This document shows positions 25,367 through 33,669 of a DNA stretch of 64,000 bases, in pieces. Position 1 is the stretch's first letter. Every line of letters begins with the position of its first letter. The notes below the pieces were generated by a model. The model had not been told where the DNA came from. It was given only the letters and a program-made list of their open reading frames with translations, and made no database searches. The DNA comes from Ancylobacter defluvii. GTDB lineage: Bacteria; Pseudomonadota; Alphaproteobacteria; Rhizobiales; Xanthobacteraceae. The position numbers were made by a program, and so were the translations under genes. The DNA lies in contig NZ_JAHBGD010000024.1 in the NCBI RefSeq assembly GCF_018390605.1, positions 496,001-560,000 of the forward strand, read 5' to 3'.

Positions 25367-26269
25367 ATGATTCCACGCCAAGTCGTCTATGAAGCGCTGG
25401 TGGACGTGTTCGAGCTGTCGCCCGTCGCCATCTGCATTTCGACAGCCGAGTATGTATCCCGGTACATCATGGCCAATCCGGCTTATCTGAGCTTGATCGG
25501 CCGCAGCTGGGAAGAAATCGCCGACCAGCCAATGTATCTGGACACCGTCCGGAACCTCGACGACCCGCAAAGGCTGCGCCGCCTGCACGAGTTGGAAACG
25601 GTCGGCCTGTACCAGCTGGAGGAGGTCGACCTGCGGCATTCATCCGGCCGCATCATTCCCACGCTCATCTCGACGCAGCGCCGCACCATCAATGGCCAAC
25701 AGCTCGACATCGAGATCATCATCGACAACTCCGAACGCAAGGCGTTCGAGCGCGGCATATTGGAAGCGGCCTATACCGACGTGGTGACCGGATTGCCGAA
25801 CCGCGCCGCCTTCGATCACAGATTGCGCAACCTTCTGGCACAATGGCACGTAGATCAGGGCGTAGCCCTCGCCTATATCGATCTGAACGGCTTCAAATCG
25901 GTCAATGACCGTCACGGCCATCTGGTCGGCGATCGCGTGCTACGGCACGTGGCGGAGCGTCTGCGGAGCTATGTGGATCCGCAGCGCTTCGCGGCGCGGA
26001 TCGGCGGCGACGAGTTCGTGCTGCTCTCCACCTTCCCGCGCGATCAGGCCCCGACCGCCGACGACCTGCATGTCTTCGCCGAGACCATCTGCACCACGAT
26101 GCCCATCGACGACCATCAGCTCGCCATCGGCGCCGCCATCGGGGTGGCCATGTGCATGACCGCCATCGACGCCGATGCCCTGCTCCGCCATGCCGACACG
26201 CTTATGTACGCCGCCAAGGCGACCGGCCAGACCATTGCCGTCGATCTGGGATGGATTGACGGCGCATGA
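25367..26269 (+). CDS. PAS-GGDEF diguanylate cyclase
   Basis: The 300-residue cytosolic protein carries an N-terminal PAS domain (about residues 12-125) and a C-terminal GGDEF domain with an intact active site (GGDEF at 213-217, preceded by ARI). It should make cyclic di-GMP. The substrate-side TDVVTGLPNRAAFD and FKSVNDRHGHLVGD motifs are normal. An inhibitory RxxD site five residues before GGDEF is not seen (RFAARIGGDEF). There are no membrane segments. GAGG precedes the ATG. The stop overlaps the start of the YcaQ-like gene (ATGA). Confidence 0.9.
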   Translation: MIPRQVVYEALVDVFELSPVAICISTAEYVSRYIMANPAYLSLIGRSWEEIADQPMYLDTVRNLDDPQRLRRLHELETVGLYQLEEVDLRHSSGRIIPTLISTQRRTINGQQLDIEIIIDNSERKAFERGILEAAYTDVVTGLPNRAAFDHRLRNLLAQWHVDQGVALAYIDLNGFKSVNDRHGHLVGDRVLRHVAERLRSYVDPQRFAARIGGDEFVLLSTFPRDQAPTADDLHVFAETICTTMPIDDHQLAIGAAIGVAMCMTAIDADALLRHADTLMYAAKATGQTIAVDLGWIDGA

Positions 26270-27456
26270 GCCTGCATCTCACCAATCACGACGCCCGGCG
26301 CATCTTCCTGGCGAAGCAGGGACTGTCCCGCCCGCCCGGCCGCGCCCTCGGCAAACCCGGCCTGCTGGAGCTGATCCACCAGCTCGGCTTCGTGCAGGTG
26401 GACAGCATCGCCACGGTGGAGCGTGCGCATCACCACATCCTGTTCGCCCGCGCCCAGGCCTATCGGCGCGAGTACCTCACCGCGCTCGCCGAGCGCGACG
26501 GCGACCTGTTCGAGCACTGGACGCACGACGCCGCCATCATCCCCTCGGCGTTCTACGGCTATTGGAAGCACCGCTTCGCGCATGCGCGGGAACATCTCGC
26601 CCAGCGCTGGCGCTCGTGGCACGAGAACGGTTTCGAGCAGTCGGTCGATCATGTGCTGGAGCGCATCTCCGCCGAGGGGCCGCTCATGGCCCGGCATTTC
26701 GAGGCGGAGGAGCGCACCCCCGGCGGTTGGTGGAACTGGCATCCGGCCAAGACGGCACTGGAATATCTCTGGCGCACCGGCCGTCTCGCCATTGCCGGGC
26801 GCGACGGCTTCCAGAAAATCTACGACCTTGCCGAGCGCGTCATTCCCGCCCGCCATTTCGGCAGCGAGGTCACGCGCGAGGACTTCGTCGACTGGGCCTG
26901 CGCCTCGGCGCTGGAGCGGCTCGGCTTCGCCACTCATGGCGAGATCGCCGCCTTCTGGGATCTGGTGTCGCCGGAGGAGGCGCGTGCCTGGGTGATCGCC
27001 AACCGCGAAAAGCTGGAAGAGGTAAGCATCGTCACCGCCGATGGCGGCCGCCCCCGCGCCTCCTTCGCCTTTGCCGGCAGCGGGCCGGCATTCGAGGCGC
27101 TGCCGGAGCCGCCGGCGCGCCTCAGGGTGCTCAGCCCGTTCGATCCGCTGCTGCGCGACCGCAACCGCGCCGAGCGGCTGTTCGGCTTCTCCTACCGCAT
27201 CGAGGTGTTCGTCCCGGCGGAAAAGCGGGTCTATGGCTATTACGTCTTCCCGCTGATGGAGGGCGACCGGATGATCGGCCGCATCGACATGAAGGCCGAG
27301 CGCAAGGCCGGCACGCTCGACGTGCGCAAGCTCTGGCTGGAGCCCGGGGTTCGGGCCTCGGCCGGCCGGCTGGAGCGGCTCGACGCCGAGCTCGCCCGCA
27401 TGGCCCGCTTCGCCGGGGTCGAGAGCGTGCGCTATCTCGACGGCTGGCGGGGATAA
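26266..27456 (+). CDS. YcaQ-like winged-helix DNA glycosylase family protein
   Basis: The 396-residue protein belongs to the YcaQ/AlkZ group (HTH_42 winged-helix proteins), some of which unhook DNA interstrand crosslinks. The expected QVDSI motif near residues 46-50 corresponds to the catalytic QxD signature of AlkZ-type glycosylases. Further family blocks are RAHHHILFAR, WTHDAAIIPS, FDPLLRDRNR and GRIDMKAERKAG. Its ATG overlaps the diguanylate cyclase stop by four bases. The substrate lesion is not predictable. The coupling to a c-di-GMP enzyme is unusual. Confidence 0.87.
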   Translation: MSLHLTNHDARRIFLAKQGLSRPPGRALGKPGLLELIHQLGFVQVDSIATVERAHHHILFARAQAYRREYLTALAERDGDLFEHWTHDAAIIPSAFYGYWKHRFAHAREHLAQRWRSWHENGFEQSVDHVLERISAEGPLMARHFEAEERTPGGWWNWHPAKTALEYLWRTGRLAIAGRDGFQKIYDLAERVIPARHFGSEVTREDFVDWACASALERLGFATHGEIAAFWDLVSPEEARAWVIANREKLEEVSIVTADGGRPRASFAFAGSGPAFEALPEPPARLRVLSPFDPLLRDRNRAERLFGFSYRIEVFVPAEKRVYGYYVFPLMEGDRMIGRIDMKAERKAGTLDVRKLWLEPGVRASAGRLERLDAELARMARFAGVESVRYLDGWRG

Positions 27457-27523
27457 GCGGTGACGGCGGAACGCCGGCCCGCCCGGCGATTGCCGTGGCA
27501 TACCAGCTCTGCTAGGCTCCGAC

Positions 27524-27625
27524 CTGTCCGAGGGGTGTCCCGCCGGCTCGCAAGGGTCGAAGGGGCTGAGATGGCGTTCGCCAGACCCTTTGAACCTGAT
27601 CCGGGTCATGCCGGCGAAGGGACGG
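27524..27625 (+). ncRNA. TPP riboswitch (THI element)
   Basis: The conserved thi-box elements are clear. GGGGTG lies near 27532 and CTGAGAT at 27566-27572. The block ACCTGATCCGGGTCATGCC, starting at 27594, is followed by GGCGAAGGGA. The closing stem P1 is formed by CTGTCC (27524-27529) with GGACGG (27620-27625), one G·U pair. It precedes thiY by about 100 bases, fitting control of thiamin-precursor uptake by thiamin pyrophosphate. Confidence 0.95.
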
Positions 27626-27696
27626 AACGACGGCGAGGCAAGGCATCCATGTGACGCTCGTTCCTGCGCCGGATTTCCCCCGAAAGCTCATGTGCC

Positions 27697-27722
27697 GGAT
27701 CTCCGCAAACGGGAGGAGATCC
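27697..27722 (+). promoter_or_regulatory. Hairpin overlapping the thiY ribosome-binding site
   Basis: A perfect 8-bp stem (GGATCTCC at 27697-27704 with GGAGATCC at 27715-27722) ends two bases before the thiY ATG. The Shine-Dalgarno GGAGGA (27712-27717) lies half in the loop and half in the stem. It could be the expression platform by which the upstream TPP riboswitch represses translation; the link is inference. Confidence 0.65.
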
Positions 27723-27724
27723 AT

Positions 27725-28666
27725 ATGTTCGTCAAAACCATCGCCGCCGCCAGTGTCGCCCTGGCGCTTTCGCTTGCCCCCGCTTGCGCGGCCGACAAGC
27801 TTACCGTGCTGCTCGACTGGTACGTGAACCCCGACCACGCGCCGCTGGTCATCGCCAAGGAAAAGGGCCTTTTCGCCGCCCACGGCCTCGACGTCGAGCT
27901 CGTCGCGCCGGCCGATCCCTCCGCACCGCCGCGCCTCGTCGCAGCCGGCCAGGCTGAGGTGGCGGTCAGCTACCAGCCCAACCTTTATCTTGCGGTGAAG
28001 GAGGGCCTGCCGCTCATCCGCTTCGGCACGCTGGTCTCGACGCCGCTGACCGCGCTGGTGGCGCTGAAGGACGGTCCGATCAAGTCGCTTGCCGATCTCA
28101 AGGGCAAGACCGTCGGCTTCTCGGTTGCGGGGCTGGAGGACGCGCTGCTCGGCACCATGCTCGCCGATGTCGGGCTGAAGCCGAGCGACGTCACAATGGT
28201 GAACGTCAATTTCGCCCTCTCCCCCGCCCTCGTCTCCGGCAAGGTCGATGCGGTGATCGGCGCCTACCGCAATTTCGAACTCACCCAGATCCGGCTCGAA
28301 GGCAAGGAGGGCACCGCCTTCTTCCCCGAGGAGCACGGCGTGCCGGTGTTCGATGAGCTGATCTACGTCACCCGCAAGGATCTCGTCGCCGACCCGCGCC
28401 TCAAACGCTTCCTCGCCGCGGTGGAGGACGCCACCATCTATGTGCTCAACCACCCGGACGAGGCCTGGGGCGTGTTCGTGAAGGCGAACCCCAAGCTCGA
28501 CGACGAGCTCAACCGCACCGCCTGGACCGACACGCTGCGCCGCTTCGCCCATGCGCCGGCGGCGCTCGACGCCGGCCGCTATGCCCGCTTCGGCGAATTC
28601 ATGAAGCAGCACGGGCTGATCGACACCGTCGAGCCGGTCGCCACCTACGCCCCCGCGCTGCCCTGA
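27725..28666 (+). CDS. thiY: ThiY-like substrate-binding protein for thiamin pyrimidine precursor
   Basis: The 313-residue periplasmic binding protein has a signal peptide (about residues 1-22, ending APACA). It shows the NMT1/ThiY pattern: VLLDWYVNPDHAPLVIAKEKGLF with GLDVELVAPADPS, GQAEVAVSYQPNLYLA and GYRNFE-like ligand-site residues (here GAYRNFELTQ). It should bind formylaminopyrimidine or hydroxymethylpyrimidine for salvage. The TPP riboswitch directly upstream strongly supports a thiamin role. Start 27725 follows GGAGG; longer in-frame readings would enter the riboswitch. The permease is 2.4 kb upstream and no ThiZ ATPase is in the window. Confidence 0.93.
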   Translation: MFVKTIAAASVALALSLAPACAADKLTVLLDWYVNPDHAPLVIAKEKGLFAAHGLDVELVAPADPSAPPRLVAAGQAEVAVSYQPNLYLAVKEGLPLIRFGTLVSTPLTALVALKDGPIKSLADLKGKTVGFSVAGLEDALLGTMLADVGLKPSDVTMVNVNFALSPALVSGKVDAVIGAYRNFELTQIRLEGKEGTAFFPEEHGVPVFDELIYVTRKDLVADPRLKRFLAAVEDATIYVLNHPDEAWGVFVKANPKLDDELNRTAWTDTLRRFAHAPAALDAGRYARFGEFMKQHGLIDTVEPVATYAPALP

Positions 28667-28673
28667 GAGTACA

Positions 28674-28722
28674 GGCCGCGCGTTCCGGCGATGCGCGGCC
28701 ACCTGCCGCCGTGAGGCGGCAG
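28674..28722 (+). terminator. Tandem hairpins after thiY
   Basis: Two perfect 8-bp hairpins lie back to back just after the thiY stop: GGCCGCGC (28674-28681) with 28693-28700, and CTGCCGCC (28703-28710) with 28715-28722 around a GTGA loop. There is no T-run, so intrinsic termination is uncertain; they may stabilise the 3' end. Confidence 0.5.
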
Positions 28723-28862
28723 CAGCTTGGCCTCCCTTGCCTCGCCCCTTTCCTCGCCCCTTGCCTCGCCGAACCTGAAAATCGGCGGACTTCGCCCTTC
28801 CGGCCCGCTCCCGGCGATGCTACCCGTCCGACGGGATAATGAGGCGATCGTAGGGGAACGGC

Positions 28863-30242
28863 ATGGGCAATGGCGGCTATCACATGGTGGCGCTCCTCGT
28901 CGGCGTGGCAGTCGGCCTCGCCGGCGTCGCCTTCCATCTCGGCGTCGAGGGCCTCACCGCTGCCTGGCCGGCGCTGCTGCGCGACACGCTCGGCCTTTCG
29001 GGCACCGCGCTTTACTCCGCCGCCGCCCTCGTCGCTGCCACCATGGCGATCGCCTCGCTGTTCCTGGTGCGCCGCTTCGCGCCGGAGGCCGGCGGCTCCG
29101 GCGTGCCGGAGATCGAAGGCGCGATGGAAGGCCTGCGCGAGGTGCGCTGGAAGCGCGTGCTGCCGGTGAAGTTCGTCGCCGGCCTGCTGTCGCTGTCCTC
29201 CGGCATGGTGCTCGGCCGCGAGGGACCGACCATCCATATCGGTGCCTCCATCGCCAAGGCCGCCGCCGATTTGACGAGGATGTCGTCGGAGGACATGCGC
29301 GGCCTGCTGGCCGCCGGCGGCGCCGCCGGCCTCGCCGCCGCCTTCAACGCGCCGCTGGCCGCGGTGCTGTTCGTCATCGAGGAAACGCGGCGGCAATTTC
29401 CCTACAGCGCCCGCACCTATGTCGGCGTCATCCTCGCCTCGCTCGCCAGCGCCGTCATCACCGAATGGCTGACGGGAAACGTGCCCTATATGCTGCTGCC
29501 CGCCTCGGCGATGCCGCTGACCGCGCTGCCGGCCTTCCTGCTGCTCGGCATGCTGCTCGGCGCGACCGGTGTCGGCTTCAACCGCACGCTGGTCTGGTCG
29601 CTGGACCATGTGCGGCGCCTCGGGCTGGCGACCACGTTCTACCTGTTCCCGCTCCTCATCGGCCTCATCGTCGGGCCGCTGATCTTCCTGCTGCCGGAAG
29701 CGACGCAGGGCGGCGAGGTGCTGGCGGTGCAGCTGGCGACGGAAAACCGCCCGCTCGCGGTGCTGGCGGTCATCGTGCTCATCCGCTTCGTCATGACCAT
29801 GGCGAGCTATTCCACCGGCGTCGCCGGCGGCATCTTCGCGCCGATCCTAGCGCTGGCCACCACCATCGGCCTCACCTTCGGCACGGCGCTGGAGAATGTG
29901 GTGCCGCTGCCGGAGAGTACCCACCTCGCACTCGCCATCGCCGCCATGGGCGGGCTGTTCGCCGCCACCATCGGCGCGCCGCTGGTCGGCATGGTGCTGG
30001 TGATGGAGCTCACCGGCGCCTATTCGTTGCTCGTCCCGGTCATGCTCACCACCATCGTCTCCAACATGGTGGCGCAGCGGCTCGGCGGGCGGCCGATCTA
30101 CGAGATCCTGCTGGAGCGGACGCTGGCCATCGAGGCCGCGGGACAGCCCACGCCGCGGCGGCGGTTCCGGCTGCGCCGGCCGAGGAGCGACCTCACCGGG
30201 CTGGCGGCACCCGATACGGTACCGCCCAAACCGCAGCAATGA
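28863..30242 (+). CDS. ClC-family chloride/proton exchanger
   Basis: The 459-residue inner-membrane protein has about ten to twelve membrane helices and the three ClC anion-site motifs: GSGVPE (about residue 79), GREGP (about 119) and GVAGGIFAP (about 320). The gating glutamate in GREGP and the internal proton glutamate in VIEETRR are both present, so it should be a Cl-/H+ antiporter and not a channel. Such proteins support acid resistance or charge balance. The C-terminus is basic with no CBS domains. It converges with the ABC exporter gene, leaving only six bases between them. Confidence 0.92.
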   Translation: MGNGGYHMVALLVGVAVGLAGVAFHLGVEGLTAAWPALLRDTLGLSGTALYSAAALVAATMAIASLFLVRRFAPEAGGSGVPEIEGAMEGLREVRWKRVLPVKFVAGLLSLSSGMVLGREGPTIHIGASIAKAAADLTRMSSEDMRGLLAAGGAAGLAAAFNAPLAAVLFVIEETRRQFPYSARTYVGVILASLASAVITEWLTGNVPYMLLPASAMPLTALPAFLLLGMLLGATGVGFNRTLVWSLDHVRRLGLATTFYLFPLLIGLIVGPLIFLLPEATQGGEVLAVQLATENRPLAVLAVIVLIRFVMTMASYSTGVAGGIFAPILALATTIGLTFGTALENVVPLPESTHLALAIAAMGGLFAATIGAPLVGMVLVMELTGAYSLLVPVMLTTIVSNMVAQRLGGRPIYEILLERTLAIEAAGQPTPRRRFRLRRPRSDLTGLAAPDTVPPKPQQ

Positions 30243-30248
30243 GGCGCC

Positions 30249-31997
30249 TCAGCTCGCCGCCACCAGCACCCTCGCGCCCTCGAGCCGCGCCGGTCCGCCC
30301 GCCGTCGGCTCGAGTTCGAGATGCCGGCCGTGCAGCGCGTGCAGGCTGGAGCGGTGGCCGATGGAGAGGATGGCCGCTCCCGGCAGCCGCTGGCGCAGCA
30401 CGTGATAGAGCGCCGCCTCGCCCGCCTCGTCGAGCGCCGAGGTCGCCTCGTCGAGCAGCAGCACATCCGGCCTGATCAACAGGGCGCGGGCGACGGCGAG
30501 CCGCTGCTGCTCGCCCCCCGACATCACCGAGGGCCACAGGGCGCGCTCGTCGAGCCGGCCGGCGAAGCTGGCGAGCCCCACCGCCTCCAGCACCTCGCCC
30601 AGAGCCGTGTCGTCATGCTCGGCGAGCGGATCGGGATAGGCGAGCGCTCCGCGCAACGTTCCCACCGGCACGTAAGGCCGCTGCGGCAGCACCAGCAGCC
30701 GCGCCTCCGGCGCCACCGCCACCGTGCCGGAGCCATAGGGCCAGATGCCGGCAATGGCACGCAGCAGCGTCGATTTGCCCGAGCCGGACGGCCCGGTCAG
30801 CAGCACGCTCTCGCCGCGGCCAATGGCGACACCGCCGGCGGTAAGCAGCGCCCGCCCGTCCGGCAGCCGCAGTTCCATGTCTTCGATGGCGAGCATGGTG
30901 CCGCCAGTGGCCGGCCGGCGTGCATAGGCATCGGCGGCGGCATCGATGTGGGCCTGGGCGATGTGATCCTCGAAGCCGATCAGACGGTCGACCACCGCCT
31001 TCCATTCGGCCAGCGTCGTATAGGCATTGACGAAGAAGGAGAACGAGCCCTGCACCTGCCCGAAGGCGGAGGAGGTCTGCATCAGCTGGCCCAGCTGGAT
31101 GGTGCCGGCGAAATAGGCCGGCGCCACCACGATGAAGGGAAAAACGTTCGAGAACTGCCCGTAGCCGGCGGTGAACCAGGTCAGCCGCTTCTGCGCGATC
31201 ATCAGGCCCCAGTAATTGTGCACCACATGCGAGAAGCGCTCGAGCAGCCGCGCCCGCTCCACCTTCTCGCCCTCCATCAGCGCGATCTGCTCGCCATTTT
31301 CGCGCACGCGCACCAGATCGACGCGGTAGTCGGCCTCGAAGCGCTGCTGGTCGTAATTGAGCTTCACCAGCACCCGGCCGATGAGGTGGGTGAGCCAGGT
31401 GCCGACCGCCGCATAGGCGAAGGCGGCCCAGACCAGATAGCCGGGAATGTCCACATCGTAGCCGAACAGCGGCAGATGGAAGTCGCCGGACAGGCCCCAC
31501 AGGATGACGGCGAAGGAGACCAGCGTCATCACCGCGTTGAGAATGCCGATGAACAGGCTGATGGTGGTGCCGATATAGGCGCGGATGTCCTCGGCAATAC
31601 GCTGGTCGGGGTTGTCAGCCGTATCGCCCTTCAGCCGCAGCCGGTAATGCGTCTGGTGGTCCAGCCAGGCCGAGAGATACTTTTCCGTCATCCAGGTCCG
31701 CCAGCGGATCTCCAGCCATTGCCGCAGATAGATCTGGTAGACGGCGATGACGATCAGCACCGCCGCATAGAGGCCGAACAGCCAGAACTGGTGCACGAAA
31801 GCCGGATAGTCCCTCTCCTGGATGGCGTTGTAGAAGGCGTTGTTCCACTGGTTGAGCAGCACCGTGCCATAGACCCAGCCCACCTCCAGCGCCACCACGG
31901 CGGCGAGCAGCGCGCCGCCGCGCCATTTGTCTTCGCCGCGGAAATAGGGGGTCGACAGCCGCCAGACGTCGGAGAGCAGACGGGAGATGGCACGCAC
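30249..31997 (-). CDS. SbmA/YddA-type ABC transporter, fused membrane and ATPase domains
   Basis: The protein fuses an SbmA/BacA-like membrane domain (about residues 1-330, six helices, containing NAFYNAIQERDYPAF and the DNPDQRIAEDI motif) to an ABC ATPase (about 365-582). Walker A is GPSGSGKST, the signature SGGEQQRLAVARA, and Walker B VLLLDEATSALD. This YddA-type architecture is linked to uptake of vitamin B12 or peptides or to fatty-acyl export; the substrate here is unknown. I start it at the GTG at 31997 (582 residues), which follows GGAGAA. A longer reading to 32090 lacks a better site. Confidence 0.85.
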   Translation of the reverse strand: MRAISRLLSDVWRLSTPYFRGEDKWRGGALLAAVVALEVGWVYGTVLLNQWNNAFYNAIQERDYPAFVHQFWLFGLYAAVLIVIAVYQIYLRQWLEIRWRTWMTEKYLSAWLDHQTHYRLRLKGDTADNPDQRIAEDIRAYIGTTISLFIGILNAVMTLVSFAVILWGLSGDFHLPLFGYDVDIPGYLVWAAFAYAAVGTWLTHLIGRVLVKLNYDQQRFEADYRVDLVRVRENGEQIALMEGEKVERARLLERFSHVVHNYWGLMIAQKRLTWFTAGYGQFSNVFPFIVVAPAYFAGTIQLGQLMQTSSAFGQVQGSFSFFVNAYTTLAEWKAVVDRLIGFEDHIAQAHIDAAADAYARRPATGGTMLAIEDMELRLPDGRALLTAGGVAIGRGESVLLTGPSGSGKSTLLRAIAGIWPYGSGTVAVAPEARLLVLPQRPYVPVGTLRGALAYPDPLAEHDDTALGEVLEAVGLASFAGRLDERALWPSVMSGGEQQRLAVARALLIRPDVLLLDEATSALDEAGEAALYHVLRQRLPGAAILSIGHRSSLHALHGRHLELEPTAGGPARLEGARVLVAAS

Positions 31998-32239
31998 GGG
32001 AATTCTCCGGCCGGAGGGAACAGGCAATGCGACAGGCCGCCATGCTTGGCGGCCCGGTGTCAGGACAGAGAACAAGACTAGCGGAAGCAATCCCGGCGGG
32101 AGGATGGCGAAGACATTAAAGTTTGGTCAGGCGAACATTACCTAACGGCAAATCCGCAATCGGCGGAAGGCCGGCGAATACGACAAGGGCGGCATCCATG
32201 TCGAATGCCGCCCCTGCCGTCAGCGAAGCTTGAGCCGTC

Positions 32240-32470
32240 TCACTGGGCTGGCTTGGCCGCCTTCGGCGCCGTGCTCGCCGCCGGCGCGGTGGGCTTGCCA
32301 GCGGCCGCTTTCGACTTGTTGGCCATATCCTTCCAAGGCTGCTTGGACTGATGCATCGTCTGCCACCATGCCGCGCGCTCGTCCTTGCTGCGGCCGGCCG
32401 CGGAAGCCGCGGTCACGCCGGAAAGGCCAAAGCTGGCAATCAGGGCAATAGCGACAAAAATCCTGCTCAT
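32240..32470 (-). CDS. Small exported protein, Ala/Lys/Pro-rich tail
   Basis: The 76-residue protein has a signal peptide (MSRIFVAIALIASFGLSG, ending TAASAA) followed by a short mature part containing AAWWQTMHQSKQPWKDMANKSK and an Ala/Pro/Lys-rich tail. No family is recognised. The ATG at 32470 has AGGAGA about eight bases upstream and opens directly into the signal peptide. A hairpin with 9-bp arms (32187-32195 with 32205-32213) lies after the stop and may end transcription. Confidence 0.7.
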   Translation of the reverse strand: MSRIFVAIALIASFGLSGVTAASAAGRSKDERAAWWQTMHQSKQPWKDMANKSKAAAGKPTAPAASTAPKAAKPAQ

Positions 32471-32754
32471 GCGTCTTCTCCTAAACTGCGACATGTCGCG
32501 CGAACTACACTGACGGGCATTCGGAGAATGATTTATGTCGCTTGCGATCAGATCGTAAGGGAAGTTCACGCATCTCTGATCATGCAAAAACGCAAGGAAC
32601 CAGTTGACGATCTGTCATGAAAGCCGGCAGCGGCGGCGCCGGCGCTGCGGCACAGAGCGCCCGGGCGGGCGGCAGCGGCGCGAAACGCCCCCCCCCGGCT
32701 TCCGCCTCGCGGGCGGCCGGGCCGGCACCGCAAGGTTGCAGCCCTCGGCGGCCC
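32471..32754. other. Intergenic region with GC-rich runs
   Basis: This gap separates the small exported protein from phnE. It contains the short promoter region of the former near 32500 and then a very GC-rich, G/C-run part (32629-32720, with a run of eight C near 32690). I see no gene or named site. Confidence 0.4.
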
Positions 32755-33576
32755 TCAGATGAAGCGCTTGCGGATGTTCTGGCTGGCGATATCGAGGCAC
32801 GACACAGTGACGATGACGATGATCAGGATCGCCGCTCCCTGCGAATAGAGGAAGCCGCGCATGGTCTCGTTGAACACCATGCCGATGCCGCCGCCGCCGA
32901 CGATGCCGAGCACGGTCGCCGAGCGCACGTTGGATTCGAAGCGGTAAAGCGTGTAGGAGATCCACAGCGGCAGAACCTGCGGCAGCACGCCATAGATGAT
33001 CTCCTGGAACCAGGTGCCGCCGGTGCCGCGAATGCCCTCGACCGGCGCCGGGTCGATCGCCTCGACGGCTTCCGAGAACAGTTTCGCAACCACGCCGGTG
33101 GTGTGCACGAACAAGGCCAGCACGCCGGCGAACGGGCCGAGGCCGACCGCGGCGATGAAGATCAGCGCGAAGACCAGTTCGTTGATGGCGCGGCAGGCAT
33201 CCATCAAGCGGCGCACCGGAAAGGCGACCCAGCGCGGCACCACATTGTCGGCGCAGAGGATGCCGAAGGGAATGCCGACGATCACCGCCAGCAGCGTGCC
33301 CCAGACGGCGATGGCCAGCGTCTCGATCATGGCGGTGGCGTAGACGTCCCAATCGGTGAAGTCCGGGCGCAGGAAATCGGCGCCGAGCGTCGCCATGTTG
33401 CCGGCGTCCTGCACCAGCTGCGCCGGGTTCATCTCCGCCTCGTGCCAGAAGAACACCAGCATGACCACCGCCACCGCGCCGAGGCACAGGCGGGTCAGCC
33501 GGGTGGCAAGCGGCGTCACCGGCGGGGCCGGCAGCGCGGCGGCGACGGAGCGATGAGCGGTCTCGGTGGCGAACAT
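32755..33576 (-). CDS. phnE: Phosphonate ABC transporter permease PhnE
   Basis: The 273-residue inner-membrane permease has about six hydrophobic segments and the family EAA-type loop ([26 protein letters not shown] is its core). It also has the typical ending [18 protein letters not shown]. It forms the membrane channel for phosphonate or phosphite uptake with PhnC and PhnD. It is the last gene of the phnC-phnD-phnE operon on the minus strand, 93 bases after phnD. Confidence 0.93.
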   Translation of the reverse strand: MFATETAHRSVAAALPAPPVTPLATRLTRLCLGAVAVVMLVFFWHEAEMNPAQLVQDAGNMATLGADFLRPDFTDWDVYATAMIETLAIAVWGTLLAVIVGIPFGILCADNVVPRWVAFPVRRLMDACRAINELVFALIFIAAVGLGPFAGVLALFVHTTGVVAKLFSEAVEAIDPAPVEGIRGTGGTWFQEIIYGVLPQVLPLWISYTLYRFESNVRSATVLGIVGGGGIGMVFNETMRGFLYSQGAAILIIVIVTVSCLDIASQNIRKRFI

Positions 33577-33669
33577 GCGGTGTCCCTCTCAATCGAACGC
33601 CGTCCCCGGCGAACCGGAGACGGCGGCGAACCATGCGCGAAGGCCGGGCGAAGCCGGCCTCGCGACATG

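Noticed and set aside
27590..27724. N-terminal extension of thiY
   Set aside because: The in-frame upstream codons lie inside the TPP aptamer and leader; the signal peptide begins at 27725 after GGAGG.
28727..30475. 582-residue open frame overlapping the ClC gene in another frame
   Set aside because: The ClC frame carries all three anion-site motifs; the other is Arg/Ala-rich shadow.
30321..32081. 586-residue open frame on the plus strand
   Set aside because: It is antisense to the SbmA/YddA-type ABC gene, whose Walker and signature motifs are intact.
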